Below, piece by piece: positions 6,644 to 6,909 of a DNA stretch of 6,909 bases (position 1 is the first letter of the stretch; every line of letters starts with the position of its first letter). Below the pieces are notes generated by a model. It was not told where the DNA came from, did not search any database, and saw nothing but the letters and a program-made list of their open reading frames with translations. The stretch spans positions 1-6,909 of the forward strand of contig JAJYVN010000159.1 of NCBI GenBank assembly GCA_021791995.1. Reading direction: 5' to 3'. Origin of the DNA: Bacillota bacterium (GTDB lineage: Bacteria; Bacillota; Sulfobacillia; RBS10-35; JAJYVN01). A program made the position numbers and the translations under genes.

Positions 6644-6646
6644 TCA
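6641..6646. other. Abutting convergent stop codons forming the palindrome TGATCA
   Basis: The fusion gene ends with TGA at 6641-6643 and the minus-strand aldo/keto reductase ends with TGA at 6644-6646. There is no intergenic base between them and no convincing hairpin with a T-run on either side, so any terminator for either gene would have to lie inside the opposing coding sequence. Confidence 0.9.
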
Positions 6647-6909
6647 GGGGAGCGCGCGCGCCTTCCGCTGCATGGCTCGGTAGACGATGTTGTAGAAGGC
6701 GTTATACGCCGGCAGGGCCGGGTGGAATGCCCGCGGCTCAGGAGGGAACTGCGCGGCGATGCGCTCTGCCTCCTCGTCGTTGAGCTCCCAGGTGCCCGCT
6801 TGTGCATTGTCCTCCACGTGGCGGAGATCGCTTGCTTTGGGGATGGCGACAACCCGCGGCCGGTGGACGAGCGAGTTCAGGGCCACCTGGGCGGTGGAGG
6901 CGCCGTGGT
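6644..6909 (-). CDS. Aldo/keto reductase, C-terminal fragment (N-terminus beyond right edge)
   Basis: The minus-strand frame is open from the right edge to TGA at 6644-6646 and encodes the last 88 residues. The segment HGASTAQVALNSLVHRPR, then VVAIPKASDLRHVEDNAQA, is the hallmark C-terminal cofactor-binding region of aldo/keto reductases. IPKAS contains the lysine and serine that contact the 2'-phosphate region of NADPH. WELNDEEAERIAAQFPPE follows, as usual in the family. The catalytic Asp-Tyr-Lys-His residues would lie upstream, outside the window. The tail after FPPEPR (about 30 residues, including an aromatic stretch YNAFYNIVYRAM) is somewhat longer than in many bacterial members. These soluble (beta/alpha)8 enzymes reduce aldehydes or ketones with NADPH; the substrate is not identifiable. 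The gene is convergent with the fusion gene, so it is not part of that operon. An internal GTG at 6886 is not the start, because family similarity continues past it. Confidence 0.9.
   Translation of the reverse strand, partial: HGASTAQVALNSLVHRPRVVAIPKASDLRHVEDNAQAGTWELNDEEAERIAAQFPPEPRAFHPALPAYNAFYNIVYRAMQRKARALP

Noticed and set aside
6600..6700. Intrinsic terminator around the convergent stops
   Set aside because: No GC-rich stem followed by a T-run is present on either strand; the GCGCGCGC stretch near 6652-6660 is coding sequence of the aldo/keto reductase.

Overview
This is a GC-rich bacterial window. The protein families (AcnA-type aconitase, NDUFA9-like NAD(P)-binding protein, PlsY-like membrane domain, GT87-type membrane enzyme) and the purine-rich Shine-Dalgarno sites ahead of most genes fit a Gram-negative, proteobacterium-like organism. 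Nothing here fixes the genus. I see no RNA gene, CRISPR array, insertion sequence or phage gene.

Layout. (1) Positions 1-1233, minus strand: one uninterrupted frame of 411 codons that runs off the left edge. It encodes a multi-spanning membrane protein resembling family 87 (DUF2029) glycosyltransferases. It starts at GTG, has no stop inside the window and is easily missed. (2) Positions 1234-1351: a short divergent intergenic region with weak candidate promoters on both strands. (3) Positions 1352-6643, plus strand: a tight three-gene cluster, probably one operon, with gaps of 20 and 19 bases. It holds an AcnA-type aconitate hydratase, an NDUFA9-like atypical short-chain dehydrogenase, and a 578-residue fusion. 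(4) Positions 6644-6909, minus strand: the C-terminal end of an aldo/keto reductase that runs off the right edge. Its stop codon abuts the stop of the fusion gene, with no intergenic base.

The most notable item is the fusion gene at 4907-6643. Its first ~195 residues form a diverged PlsY-like (acyl-phosphate:glycerol-3-phosphate acyltransferase) membrane domain. Its last ~350 residues look like a long-chain acyl-ACP reductase, the aldehyde-forming enzyme best known from cyanobacterial alkane synthesis, and keep the glycine-rich nucleotide-binding loop and the active-site cysteine context. The PlsY catalytic motifs are altered, so the membrane half may be an anchor, a substrate-handling module or an enzyme with changed chemistry. 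The implied activity is fatty aldehyde production from acyl-ACP at the inner membrane. The neighbouring NDUFA9-like protein and the convergent aldo/keto reductase are both NAD(P)-dependent families that might act nearby, but that link is inference from position only.
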